DNA of 9,889 nt from an uncultured Lachnospiraceae bacterium (GCA_945787485.1 CALZHV010000071.1:1-9889); one strand, 5' to 3'. Numbered from the stretch's first letter, positions 1 through 7,304 are shown. The notes: generated by a model from the sequence alone, not told the origin. Numbers and translations are program-made.

Positions 1-1
1 T

Positions 2-1714
2 GCCGGTGATAAAGTAATGGATGAAAATTATGAATACATTTATTTGTATCCGGGACAGAAATTAGAAATTCTTGATATGTCAAATTCAGCCTGGTATAAG
101 GTTAGCGTTGTTGTTGATGACAAGGAATATAAAGGATATGTATCATCACAGTATATTTCGGTTTCTGATGAGATAACTGAGGATATTGATGAGGAAAACG
201 ATGAAGAATTAGATAGTGAACAGGCAGACAGCTTTGAACAAAAGCTTATTAATGAAGGATTTCCTTCAAGCTACAGAACAATGCTTATGGAGATTCACAA
301 GAAATATCCAAATTGGGAATTCAAAGCAGTACGAACAGGTATTTCCTGGGACAATCTCGTTAGTCATGAAATTAATAAAACCGGACAGATAAAGAATCTT
401 ATATGGACTTCGAGTACATATCCGCATTACAATTGGCGTTCTACATCTGTTGGTTATAATTGGGCAACGGATAAATGGAGCCCTTATGATGGCACGGTAT
501 GGTTTGCTGCATCAGATGAAATTGTGGAATATTACCTCGACCCAAGAACATATTTATATGAAAATTACATATTCCTTTTTGAGAGTCTTTCTTATCAGCA
601 GGGTGTACAAAATGAGCAGGGTGTTGAAGCGATATTAAAAGGAACATTTATGTACAATACTGTGCCAAAGGGTGAAAGTAAAACCTATGCGCAAATTATT
701 ATGGAGGCTGCAAAGCAAAGCGGAGTTAGTCCTTATCATATAGCCTCAAGAATGAGACAGGAAATGGGTATAAACGGAAGTGTTGCAGCATTTGGAAACA
801 GCCCGGTGTATCCGGGAATATACAATTTCTTCAATATTGGTGCTGTTGATACTGCCGGTGGCTCTGCGGTTACAAAGGGACTGAAATGGGCAGCAACACC
901 GGGAAGCTACGGCAGACCATGGAATTCTCCTTCTAAAGCAATAATTGGTGGTTCACAGTATCTTGGGACAGCGTATATATCAGTTGGTCAGGATACCCTT
1001 TATACACAAAAATTTAATGTAACTAATACGGGAAATCTCTTTTCTCATCAATATATGACAAATGTACAGGCACCATCAACAGAATGTCTTACAAATTACA
1101 ATGCGTATAAGGCTAATAATCTGCTTAATTCATCTATGGTGTTTAAGATTCCTGTATATACCAATATGCCGGATTCACCTGTAACAAAACCGGCAGATTC
1201 AGGTAATCCGAATAACTGGCTTAAGACACTTACAATTGACGGATATGGGCTTACACCAACTTTCAGCGTGTGTGAAACAAAGGATTATTCTCTTATTGTT
1301 CCGGAAAAAATTGAAAGTATAAGAATAAGTGCCACTACAGTAAATTCACATGCAAATGTATCGGGCACAGGAACTATAAGCCTGAAAATGGGAACGAACA
1401 TTGTACCGATAACTGTTACAGCCCAAAGTGGTTCCGTTAGAAAATATACCATTACGGTCGTAAGAGGAAAAGCGAGTGCAATTGTGGATGATCCTGAAGA
1501 ACCTGATAATCCTGATATTGTAAAGGGGGATTTGAATGGAGATGGAAAGATATCTGCGATAGATATTGTTAAGCTTCAAAGAATTATTGTAGGACTTGAT
1601 AAAACAAATTCCGATGTGATGGCATCCGGAGATATTAACGGAGACGGAACAATAAGTGCTATTGATATAGTAATGATCCAACGCCATATTGTCGGCATTC
1701 AATTGATAAAGTAG
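2..1714 (+). CDS. SH3 - glucosaminidase (GH73-like) - cadherin-like - dockerin surface protein, 5' partial
   Basis: Predicted secreted peptidoglycan hydrolase cleaving the glycan strand (N-acetylglucosaminidase type). The reading frame is open from base 2, and the first residues already belong to a bacterial SH3 domain, so the Met at 17 is internal and the true start with its signal peptide lies upstream. Counting from that Met: SH3 part about 1-50; acidic linker 51-72; glucosaminidase region about 80-350, with SRMRQEMG at 244-251 matching the GH73 helix and E249 the likely catalytic acid; cadherin-like beta-sandwich about 400-485; acidic Pro-rich linker; type I dockerin about 503-562, with two calcium-loop repeats GDLNGDGKISAIDIV and GDINGDGTISAIDIV. 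The stop is 21 bases before the next gene, which carries a cohesin-like domain, so the dockerin probably docks there (inference). Domain calls come from reading motifs, not a profile search. Substrate and bond are not proven. Confidence 0.85.
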   Translation, partial: AGDKVMDENYEYIYLYPGQKLEILDMSNSAWYKVSVVVDDKEYKGYVSSQYISVSDEITEDIDEENDEELDSEQADSFEQKLINEGFPSSYRTMLMEIHKKYPNWEFKAVRTGISWDNLVSHEINKTGQIKNLIWTSSTYPHYNWRSTSVGYNWATDKWSPYDGTVWFAASDEIVEYYLDPRTYLYENYIFLFESLSYQQGVQNEQGVEAILKGTFMYNTVPKGESKTYAQIIMEAAKQSGVSPYHIASRMRQEMGINGSVAAFGNSPVYPGIYNFFNIGAVDTAGGSAVTKGLKWAATPGSYGRPWNSPSKAIIGGSQYLGTAYISVGQDTLYTQKFNVTNTGNLFSHQYMTNVQAPSTECLTNYNAYKANNLLNSSMVFKIPVYTNMPDSPVTKPADSGNPNNWLKTLTIDGYGLTPTFSVCETKDYSLIVPEKIESIRISATTVNSHANVSGTGTISLKMGTNIVPITVTAQSGSVRKYTITVVRGKASAIVDDPEEPDNPDIVKGDLNGDGKISAIDIVKLQRIIVGLDKTNSDVMASGDINGDGTISAIDIVMIQRHIVGIQLIK

Positions 1715-1735
1715 ATGACATTTTAGGAGGACAAC

Positions 1736-3508
1736 ATGAAAAAAATTTTAAAGAAAATAATACCAATAATGATTGCTCTGATACTGTGTCTACAGATGAA
1801 TGTATATGAACCAAAAGCAGCTTCGGTCTCGGTTTCTATAGCACTTTCAGCTTCTACGATAAGTCTGGGTAACAGTGTTACTGCAACCGTGTCAGTTAAC
1901 GGAAGTGATTTGTCTGCATATACAATGTATGTAACATATAATTCCGGGGTGCTTCAATATACATCCGGAGGAGGAGCAGCGCAGGTAAATGGTGGAGGCG
2001 GTACACTTGTAATTAGTGGTACAAGCTCAGGCTCGGTTTCTCTTACATTTAAAGCAATAGCAAATGGCAGCTCAGGTATATCTACAAGTGGAACAGAGGC
2101 TTATAATATTAATCTTGAACAGCTTTCTATTTCACATGCAGGTGTAAATGTAACTGTAAAAACAGATACAGAAAAGCCGGATGACCCAACAACTGAATCA
2201 ACAGAAACTACGGAAGATGATGGAGATGATGACAAATCATCAAATTGTAATCTTGCAAGTTTACAGATTTCACCGGGTACTCTTGAACCTGCATTTTCTC
2301 CTGATGTAACTTCATATTTTGTTCAGGTTGATGAAGATGTAACAAGCATGGTTGTAAGTGCCACAACAGAAGATTCAAAAGCAAAAACAGAGGTGTACGG
2401 AGCAGGCTTGATTGAACCGGGAGAAAACAGTGTCCGAATAACAGTTACAGCTGAGAATGGTTCTGTAAAAGTATACAAGCTCAGGGTTGTTGCAGGTGAA
2501 GATAAGGGAGAAGCAATAGCTTCGATAAACGGGAAAGATTATCATTTTGTTTCAAATGAAAACAATATAGATAATCCGGAAGGATTTACTAAAACTACGG
2601 CAAAGTATAAGGACTGGGAGGTGCTTGCATATGAAGCACCAAATAAATTGTTTAAAATAGTATGTCTTATTGATGATGAAGATAAGACAAGCTGGTATAT
2701 GCTGGATGAAAAAAACGGTGAGCTGACATTTTATCAGGAATATTCATCTACATATATAAGATATGTAATATTAAAATTTCCGGAAGATGTTAAACTTCCT
2801 GATGATTTTAAACAGGCAAAGCTTAATGTAAATGAACAGGATATTGAAGCATATCAGTCTGAAAGACTTAATGATAAACAACTGTATGTTGTATATGCAA
2901 TGAACATTGAAGATAAGGCAGGACTTTATCTTTATGATGAAAAAGATAAGACTTTTATGCGTTATGTTTTAGGAAATGAAATTGATATTGAAACTGAAAA
3001 TATTATTGAAGAGGATACAGAAGAGATTGCTACACCGACTCAGATTATCCCGCCAACAGATAAACAAACAGACAATGACGGAAAATTTAAAATAATTGTA
3101 GCCATAATTTCTGCTATTGCATGCATACTGTTAATAGCTTTAATTCTTTTATTTGTCAAAAACAGAAAACTGAAGCAGGAATTAAATGAGGCTGACGATA
3201 TGCTGGCATCAGTTTCTTATGGCAAAGTTGATTCTGCGAAGGGAATAGATTCTGAAACAAAAGCAGATGCTGATTCGGAACAGGAAAAAAATTCTGTAAC
3301 AAATGCAGATGCTGATTCGGATAAGCAGACAAAAGTAACAACAAATAATGCTGATTTGACGCAGCAAGAGCAGATAAAATCTGATATAAACAGTAAATCT
3401 GTAATAGATGAGGGAGAGATATTCCTTAGGGAATCAGAGCGAATAAATACCCTGATTAGAGAAAGCTACGATGCAGGTAAGGACAGTGCTTTTTCAGATA
3501 AGGAATAA
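1736..3508 (+). CDS. Membrane-anchored cohesin-like and cadherin-like domain protein
   Basis: Likely surface receptor or scaffold; no enzymatic motif seen. Residues 1-29 form a signal peptide (KKILKK, hydrophobic core, cleavage near PKAA). Residues about 30-142 form a Gly/Ser/Thr-rich beta domain resembling cohesin (SVSIALSAS, YVTYNSGVLQYTSG, GSVSLTFKAIANGSSG). An acidic Thr-rich linker (143-170) follows, then a cadherin-like beta-sandwich (171-254) clearly related to the one in the upstream enzyme. Residues about 258-412 form an unrecognised domain with two similar segments (SWYMLDEKNGELTFYQEY; GLYLYDEKDKTFMRYVL). Then come an acidic stalk, one membrane helix (about 453-474) followed by KNRKLK, and a charged cytoplasmic tail of about 115 residues. 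Topology is therefore outside N-terminus, inside C-terminus. The start is fixed by AGGAGG at 1725-1730, five bases before ATG; 21-base spacing implies an operon with the dockerin gene. The cohesin call is less certain than the rest. Confidence 0.8.
   Translation: MKKILKKIIPIMIALILCLQMNVYEPKAASVSVSIALSASTISLGNSVTATVSVNGSDLSAYTMYVTYNSGVLQYTSGGGAAQVNGGGGTLVISGTSSGSVSLTFKAIANGSSGISTSGTEAYNINLEQLSISHAGVNVTVKTDTEKPDDPTTESTETTEDDGDDDKSSNCNLASLQISPGTLEPAFSPDVTSYFVQVDEDVTSMVVSATTEDSKAKTEVYGAGLIEPGENSVRITVTAENGSVKVYKLRVVAGEDKGEAIASINGKDYHFVSNENNIDNPEGFTKTTAKYKDWEVLAYEAPNKLFKIVCLIDDEDKTSWYMLDEKNGELTFYQEYSSTYIRYVILKFPEDVKLPDDFKQAKLNVNEQDIEAYQSERLNDKQLYVVYAMNIEDKAGLYLYDEKDKTFMRYVLGNEIDIETENIIEEDTEEIATPTQIIPPTDKQTDNDGKFKIIVAIISAIACILLIALILLFVKNRKLKQELNEADDMLASVSYGKVDSAKGIDSETKADADSEQEKNSVTNADADSDKQTKVTTNNADLTQQEQIKSDINSKSVIDEGEIFLRESERINTLIRESYDAGKDSAFSDKE
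3263..3321 (+). repeat. 17-base direct repeat in the cytoplasmic tail coding region
   Basis: The sequence GCAGATGCTGATTCGGA occurs at 3263-3279 and again at 3305-3321. The 42-base spacing keeps frame, so both copies encode ADADS within a charged, low-complexity tail of the cohesin-like membrane protein. It looks like a short internal duplication in a disordered region, which could vary in length between strains. Confidence 0.75.
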
Positions 3509-3612
3509 CAGTTTAGTATAGTAACATATTATAGTTGGAACGCTATCGTCATAGGGTTAGTTAAAAACCGGTTGGAACGAAGGTCAAAAGACGGTCGGAA
3601 TATCTCGCAAAA
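3509..3612. other. Intergenic spacer with a 9-base direct repeat, no gene seen
   Basis: Between the cohesin-like gene and the glnS promoter there is no obvious intrinsic terminator. The spacer holds GTTGGAACG at 3534-3542 and again at 3571-3579, a related GGTCGGAA at 3593-3600, and the palindrome AACCGGTT at 3566-3573. It has more G and C than its surroundings. Only short, weak hairpins can be drawn. Confidence 0.5.
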
Positions 3613-3641
3613 TTGACTTATAGCACAAATAATGATATGAT
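3613..3641 (+). promoter_or_regulatory. Housekeeping sigma-A type promoter of glnS
   Basis: TTGACT (3613-3618) and TATGAT (3636-3641) are separated by exactly 17 bases and each matches the consensus at five of six positions. Transcription would start near 3648, leaving a leader of about 35 bases that holds only the ribosome binding site AGGAGG (3669-3674). There is therefore no room for a T-box or other leader riboswitch between this promoter and glnS. Confidence 0.75.
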
Positions 3642-3682
3642 AAATTTTATGATTTAAAAGCTCAATATAGGAGGACCTTTTT

Positions 3683-5344
3683 ATGGAAGGCGAAGTATCA
3701 GGAAGAAATTTTATACAACAGGAAATAGATAATGATTTAAGAGAAGGCAAATATACAAACGTAGTAACAAGATTTCCACCGGAGCCAAACGGATATCTTC
3801 ACATTGGACATGCAAAGTCTATATTATTAAATTATGGACTTGCAAAAGAGTATGGCGGAAAGTTTAATTTCAGATTTGATGATACAAATCCTACTAAAGA
3901 AAAAACAGAATTTGTGCAGTCGATAATTGATGATATCAAATGGCTTGGTGCTGATTTCGGTGATGAAGTATTTTATGCATCAAATTATTTTGACCAGATG
4001 TATGATGCTGCAGTAAAGCTTATTAAAAAAGGCAAGGCTTTTGTGTGTGACCTTACACCTGAAGAGATGAGAGAGTACAGAGGAACGCTTACAGAACCGG
4101 GCAAAGACAGTCCGTACAGAAACAGAACAATCGAAGAAAATCTCGAATTGTTTGAAAATATGAAAAATGGTATGTATGAGGATGGAGCGAAAGTTCTTAG
4201 AGCCAAGATTGATATGGCAAGCCCTAATATCAATATGAGAGACCCGATCCTTTATCGTATAGCAAGAATGACTCATCACAATACAGGAGATAAATGGTGC
4301 ATTTATCCTATGTATGATTTTGCACATCCAATTGAGGATGCTATAGAGGGTGTAACACATTCAATATGTACATTGGAATTTGAGGATCACAGACCACTTT
4401 ATGAGTGGGTTGTAAACGAACTTGAATATCCAAATCCTCCAAGACAGATTGAATTTGCCAAGCTTTATCTTACAAATGTTGTTACAGGCAAGAGATATAT
4501 CAAAAAGCTTGTTGAGGACGGAATAGTTGATGGATGGGATGATCCAAGGCTTGTATCTCTTGCGGCTTTAAGAAGAAGAGGATTTACTCCGGAGTCGCTC
4601 AAGAAGTTTATGGAGCTTGTTGGTGTTACAAAGGCAAATGGTTCAGTTGATTATGCAATGCTTGAGTATTGTATAAGAGAAGACCTTAAGCTTAAGGCGA
4701 ACAGACTTATGGCTGTTATTGACCCAATAAAGCTTATTATAGATAATTATCCTGAAGGACAGGTTGAATATTTTGACATTGATAACAATCAGGAAAATCC
4801 TGATGCGGGAACAAGAAAGGTCGCATTTAGCAGGGAGATTTATATAGAAAGAGAAGATTTTATGGAAGAGCCTCCTAAAAAATATTTCCGTCTTTTCCCT
4901 GGAAATGAAGTGAGACTTAAGGGCGCATATTTTGTAAAATGTGTAGATTATAAGAAGGATGGACAGGGTAATATTACAGAAATTCACTGTACTTACGATC
5001 CTGAAACAAGAAGTGGTTCGGGCTTTGAAGGCAGAAAGGTTAAGGGGACAATTCATTGGGTTTCAGCAGAAAGCGCTGTTGATGCCCAGGTAAGATTGTA
5101 CGAAAATATAGTAGATGAAGAGAAGGGTAAGTTAAATGAGGATGGTACATTAAATTATAATCCAAATTCACTTACCGTATTAAATAATTGTAAGCTTGAA
5201 GCAGCATTCAAGGATGCTAAACCGGGAGATTCATTCCAGTTTTTGAGACATGGATATTTCTGTGTTGATTCAAAGGATACAACGGACGAACTGTTAGCAT
5301 TCAACAGAATTGTATCACTTAAGAGCTCATATAAGCCAAATTAG
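3683..5344 (+). CDS. glnS: Glutaminyl-tRNA synthetase
   Basis: Cytoplasmic class I aminoacyl-tRNA synthetase charging tRNA-Gln with glutamine and ATP. Its 553 residues match the usual bacterial length of about 550. Visible signatures: the ATP-binding HIGH motif in PPEPNGYLHIGHAKSI (HIGH at 40-43); FDDTNP (65-70) and YPMYDFAHPIEDAIEG (208-223), corresponding to amino-acid and ATP pocket segments of E. coli GlnRS; LEFEDHRPLYEW (231-242); GWDDPRL (284-290); and a C-terminal beta-barrel anticodon-binding region from about 345. The KMSKS-loop position, MSKR in E. coli, reads TGKR here (268-271), a notable substitution that keeps the Lys-Arg pair. The start is supported by AGGAGG eight bases upstream and a strong promoter. 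It is the first gene of a probable operon with the DUF2225 gene, 38 bases downstream. Clostridia may carry GlnRS beside the amidotransferase route; that route is not visible here. Confidence 0.97.
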   Translation: MEGEVSGRNFIQQEIDNDLREGKYTNVVTRFPPEPNGYLHIGHAKSILLNYGLAKEYGGKFNFRFDDTNPTKEKTEFVQSIIDDIKWLGADFGDEVFYASNYFDQMYDAAVKLIKKGKAFVCDLTPEEMREYRGTLTEPGKDSPYRNRTIEENLELFENMKNGMYEDGAKVLRAKIDMASPNINMRDPILYRIARMTHHNTGDKWCIYPMYDFAHPIEDAIEGVTHSICTLEFEDHRPLYEWVVNELEYPNPPRQIEFAKLYLTNVVTGKRYIKKLVEDGIVDGWDDPRLVSLAALRRRGFTPESLKKFMELVGVTKANGSVDYAMLEYCIREDLKLKANRLMAVIDPIKLIIDNYPEGQVEYFDIDNNQENPDAGTRKVAFSREIYIEREDFMEEPPKKYFRLFPGNEVRLKGAYFVKCVDYKKDGQGNITEIHCTYDPETRSGSGFEGRKVKGTIHWVSAESAVDAQVRLYENIVDEEKGKLNEDGTLNYNPNSLTVLNNCKLEAAFKDAKPGDSFQFLRHGYFCVDSKDTTDELLAFNRIVSLKSSYKPN

Positions 5345-5382
5345 TGATTGGATGGTAACGCTTAGAAATAAGGAGAACGACA

Positions 5383-6237
5383 ATGGGATTATTTTCAGGA
5401 CTTGAAAAATTTGGATTGAAAAATTTAGATGAAACTGAAATATACGAGAAACAAAAAGAAGTAATAAGCCCTACTGTTGAAATTGTTACTCAGGAGAAAA
5501 AAGAAGAGGATTTTGTTATTAACAGAAGATACACATGTCCGGTATGCGGAATTGAATTTGTTACGAGAAGCGTAAAGGTTTCAGGTGTTCGTGCAAATGA
5601 AAGAGATACTGATTTGCGTCCTGTTTTTGATGTGTTTGATGCACTTAAATATGATGCAATATCATGCGACAAGTGTGGATATTCGGCAATTAACAGATAT
5701 TTTAAAAGTGTAACTTCTAAACAGGCAAGTCTGATAAAAGAAAATGTTGGAAGAAGTTTTAAGGGATTAGATAATAATCTTTTGATTTATTCTTATGATG
5801 ATGCAATTTTAAGACATAAGCTTGCCCTTGTGTGTTCAATTGTAAAGAAGGCTAAAAATTCTGAAAAAGCATATACATGTCTTAAGTATGCATGGGTATT
5901 AAGAGGTAAAAGGTTGTCGTTAGATATTCGTGATGCCGCCAATCATGATATGATAAAAGAATTATATGTCGATGAGATGGATTGCCTGAAAAATGCTTAT
6001 GAGGGATTTGAGGCTGCAATGTCAAAGGAAAATTATCCTATTGCAGGGATGGATGAAATTACTCTGAAATATTTCATGGCAGATACTGCAAGAAAACTTA
6101 AAAAGTTTGATGTTGCAATGAAATTTACCGGAGATATTATCACAAATAAAGCTACACCGGCCCGTATTAAAGATGAGGCATTAAAAGAGAAAGAATTAAT
6201 TAAAGAAGATATGAAAAAACTTCAAAACAAGAATTAA
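5383..6237 (+). CDS. DUF2225 family protein with zinc-ribbon-like CxxC pairs
   Basis: The function is unknown; it is recognised as DUF2225, a family common in Clostridia and related Firmicutes. The 284-residue protein has a short N-terminal extension (1-48), then CPVC at 52-55 and CDKC at 95-98, spaced as in a four-cysteine zinc-binding module. Between them lies the conserved-looking stretch VRANERDTDLRPVFDVFDALKYD. The rest (about 105-284) is charged and helical, with hydrophobic spacing like TPR-type helical repeats. There is no signal peptide or membrane segment, so it is predicted to be cytoplasmic. The ATG is preceded by AAGGAGA (5370-5376). It lies 38 bases after glnS and 15 bases before the next gene, suggesting cotranscription, but nothing links its role to tRNA charging. 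Confidence 0.85.
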   Translation: MGLFSGLEKFGLKNLDETEIYEKQKEVISPTVEIVTQEKKEEDFVINRRYTCPVCGIEFVTRSVKVSGVRANERDTDLRPVFDVFDALKYDAISCDKCGYSAINRYFKSVTSKQASLIKENVGRSFKGLDNNLLIYSYDDAILRHKLALVCSIVKKAKNSEKAYTCLKYAWVLRGKRLSLDIRDAANHDMIKELYVDEMDCLKNAYEGFEAAMSKENYPIAGMDEITLKYFMADTARKLKKFDVAMKFTGDIITNKATPARIKDEALKEKELIKEDMKKLQNKN

Positions 6238-6252
6238 TTTGGGAGTGTTTTT

Positions 6253-6897
6253 ATGAGTAAGAAAGTTTCTTCTCAATCAAATATAGTCAAGGATAAAGAA
6301 GTTTACATAGTTGTATCCAAAACATCAACAATACCTTCTCAGGTAATAAAAATGTGGACAAGAGAACAATATGCACACACTTCACTTGCCCTTGATATTG
6401 AACTAAATAATATGTATAGCTTTGCCAGAAAAAAATTATGGAATCCGTTTTACTGTGGATTTATTCAAGAAGATATTACTAAAGGTGTTTTTGGCAGAGA
6501 TGTCGGAACAACCTGCCGTGTTGGCAGACTTAGGGTAACATCAGCTCAATATAAGCGTATTGAAGAAATAATAGAACGTTTCAGACAAAATAAGGACAGC
6601 TATGGTTATAATTATCTGGGAGTTCTCGGTGTAACTGTCAATAAACCGGTAGAGCGTGAACATTATTATTTCTGTTCTCAATTTGTTTATTATGTTCTTC
6701 AAAAAGCCGGTGTGAAAATGTTTGATAAACAACCGGGGCTTGCAAGACCTGAGGATTTCAGAGTGTGGGATGAACTCGAAATAGTCTATGAAGGTAAGCT
6801 TGTCGATTACAGAGATTACATACATTCTTTAAAGGATAAAGAGAGTGAAGATGTCGAACTTGAAATGGGAGTTAATGAAGCTGCCATTACAGTTTAG
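6253..6897 (+). CDS. Permuted NlpC/P60-like (YiiX/YaeF type) putative cysteine hydrolase
   Basis: This is probably a papain-fold cysteine hydrolase of the circularly permuted NlpC/P60 group, in which the histidine precedes the cysteine. In the 214-residue protein the candidate His lies in YAHTSLAL (His42) and the candidate nucleophile in HYYFCSQFVYYVL (Cys141), the usual (F/Y)CS.(F/Y)V context of this group. A first strand KEVYIVVSKT (15-24) and the ARPEDF segment (165-170) fit the fold. No signal peptide or transmembrane helix is seen, so it seems to act in the cytoplasm, unlike wall-degrading NlpC/P60 enzymes. Amidase, thioesterase and lipid-acyl activities have all been proposed for the broader group; the substrate here is unknown. 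GGGAG at 6241-6245 lies seven bases before ATG. It is the last gene of the glnS unit, ending just before an intrinsic terminator. Confidence 0.72.
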   Translation: MSKKVSSQSNIVKDKEVYIVVSKTSTIPSQVIKMWTREQYAHTSLALDIELNNMYSFARKKLWNPFYCGFIQEDITKGVFGRDVGTTCRVGRLRVTSAQYKRIEEIIERFRQNKDSYGYNYLGVLGVTVNKPVEREHYYFCSQFVYYVLQKAGVKMFDKQPGLARPEDFRVWDELEIVYEGKLVDYRDYIHSLKDKESEDVELEMGVNEAAITV

Positions 6898-6898
6898 T

Positions 6899-6925
6899 AA
6901 AAAAACACCGTTTTGGTGTTTTTTT
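6899..6925 (+). terminator. Rho-independent terminator of the glnS operon
   Basis: An A-rich arm ending in ACACC (6899-6909) pairs with GGTGT plus a T run (6915-6925) around a five-base loop, GTTTT. It starts two bases after the stop codon of the NlpC/P60-like gene. The A tract before the stem mirrors the T tract after it, so it could also act weakly on the minus strand. Confidence 0.9.
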
Positions 6926-7007
6926 AGTATATTCACCGCAGTTGATGATGACAGTTTTGCAGAATTATTTGTAAGAGTGATTAAAATGTTGCAAAAAGGA
7001 GAATGAA

Positions 7008-7226
7008 ATGGGGCTGTTTAAAAAGAAGACGGATTTGCATTCATATGATAAAGAAAATTTGAAGCCTGTTATTAGAGCAAGTATTTGTAATGGTGAACAG
7101 GTAGCGGGCTTTAAAGATATTCATACAGGTAAATTTAAAGAGGTTATGCTTGTAAGAGGAGAAAGAGACCTTGAAAAATTCAGAAAAATGTATGCTATAG
7201 ATGGGGATATTAGCAAGGAATATTGA
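7008..7226 (+). CDS. Small hypothetical protein, 72 residues
   Basis: No function is recognised. The protein begins MGLFKKK and contains VIRASICNGEQVAGFKD and HTGKFKEVMLVR, a mixed basic and acidic composition with a likely small alpha/beta fold. Two features favour a real gene: AAAAGGAGA (6994-7002) lies five bases before ATG, and a strong terminator lies just downstream. It has one cysteine, no signal peptide and no membrane segment, so it is predicted to be cytoplasmic. The fragment resembles short uncharacterised proteins I associate with Lachnospiraceae, but that is memory rather than a search. It lies 110 bases beyond the terminator of the preceding operon, so it should have its own promoter. 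None is convincing: TTGATG at 6942 with TTATTT at 6965 is the best, and it is weak. Confidence 0.75.
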   Translation: MGLFKKKTDLHSYDKENLKPVIRASICNGEQVAGFKDIHTGKFKEVMLVRGERDLEKFRKMYAIDGDISKEY

Positions 7227-7258
7227 GAGAAAATAAAGAAGTATAGAGTAGTGATGAA

Positions 7259-7292
7259 AAAAAGGTGGCATTTCAAAATATGCCACCTTTTT
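7259..7292. terminator. Bidirectional intrinsic terminator between convergent genes
   Basis: A 13-base-pair stem, arms 7259-7271 (AAAAAGGTGGCAT) and 7280-7292 (ATGCCACCTTTTT), flanks an eight-base loop. An A run precedes it and a T run ends it, so it terminates transcription from the small plus-strand gene and also minus-strand transcription coming from the LysR gene and Rpn fragment. Confidence 0.92.
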
Positions 7293-7304
7293 GTATAAAT
7301 AGTT

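Noticed and set aside
17..19. ATG at 17 as the true start of the dockerin protein gene
   Set aside because: The frame is open to the window edge, the SH3 domain is already under way, no ribosome binding site precedes it, and a surface protein should have a signal peptide.
1346..1702. Minus-strand open frame of 118 codons opposite the cadherin/dockerin part
   Set aside because: It lies wholly opposite a well-supported gene, has low-complexity composition and no recognisable motif; it is an antisense shadow.
3509..3682. T-box riboswitch upstream of glnS
   Set aside because: No TGGNACCGCG-like antiterminator, specifier stem or terminator hairpin is present, and the strong promoter leaves only about 35 bases of leader.
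3980..4360. Minus-strand open frames opposite glnS
   Set aside because: glnS is certain here, and the antisense frames lack ribosome binding sites and any family resemblance.
4643..5056. 137-codon minus-strand open frame inside glnS
   Set aside because: It sits opposite conserved GlnRS sequence; composition is typical of antisense reading of AT-rich codons.
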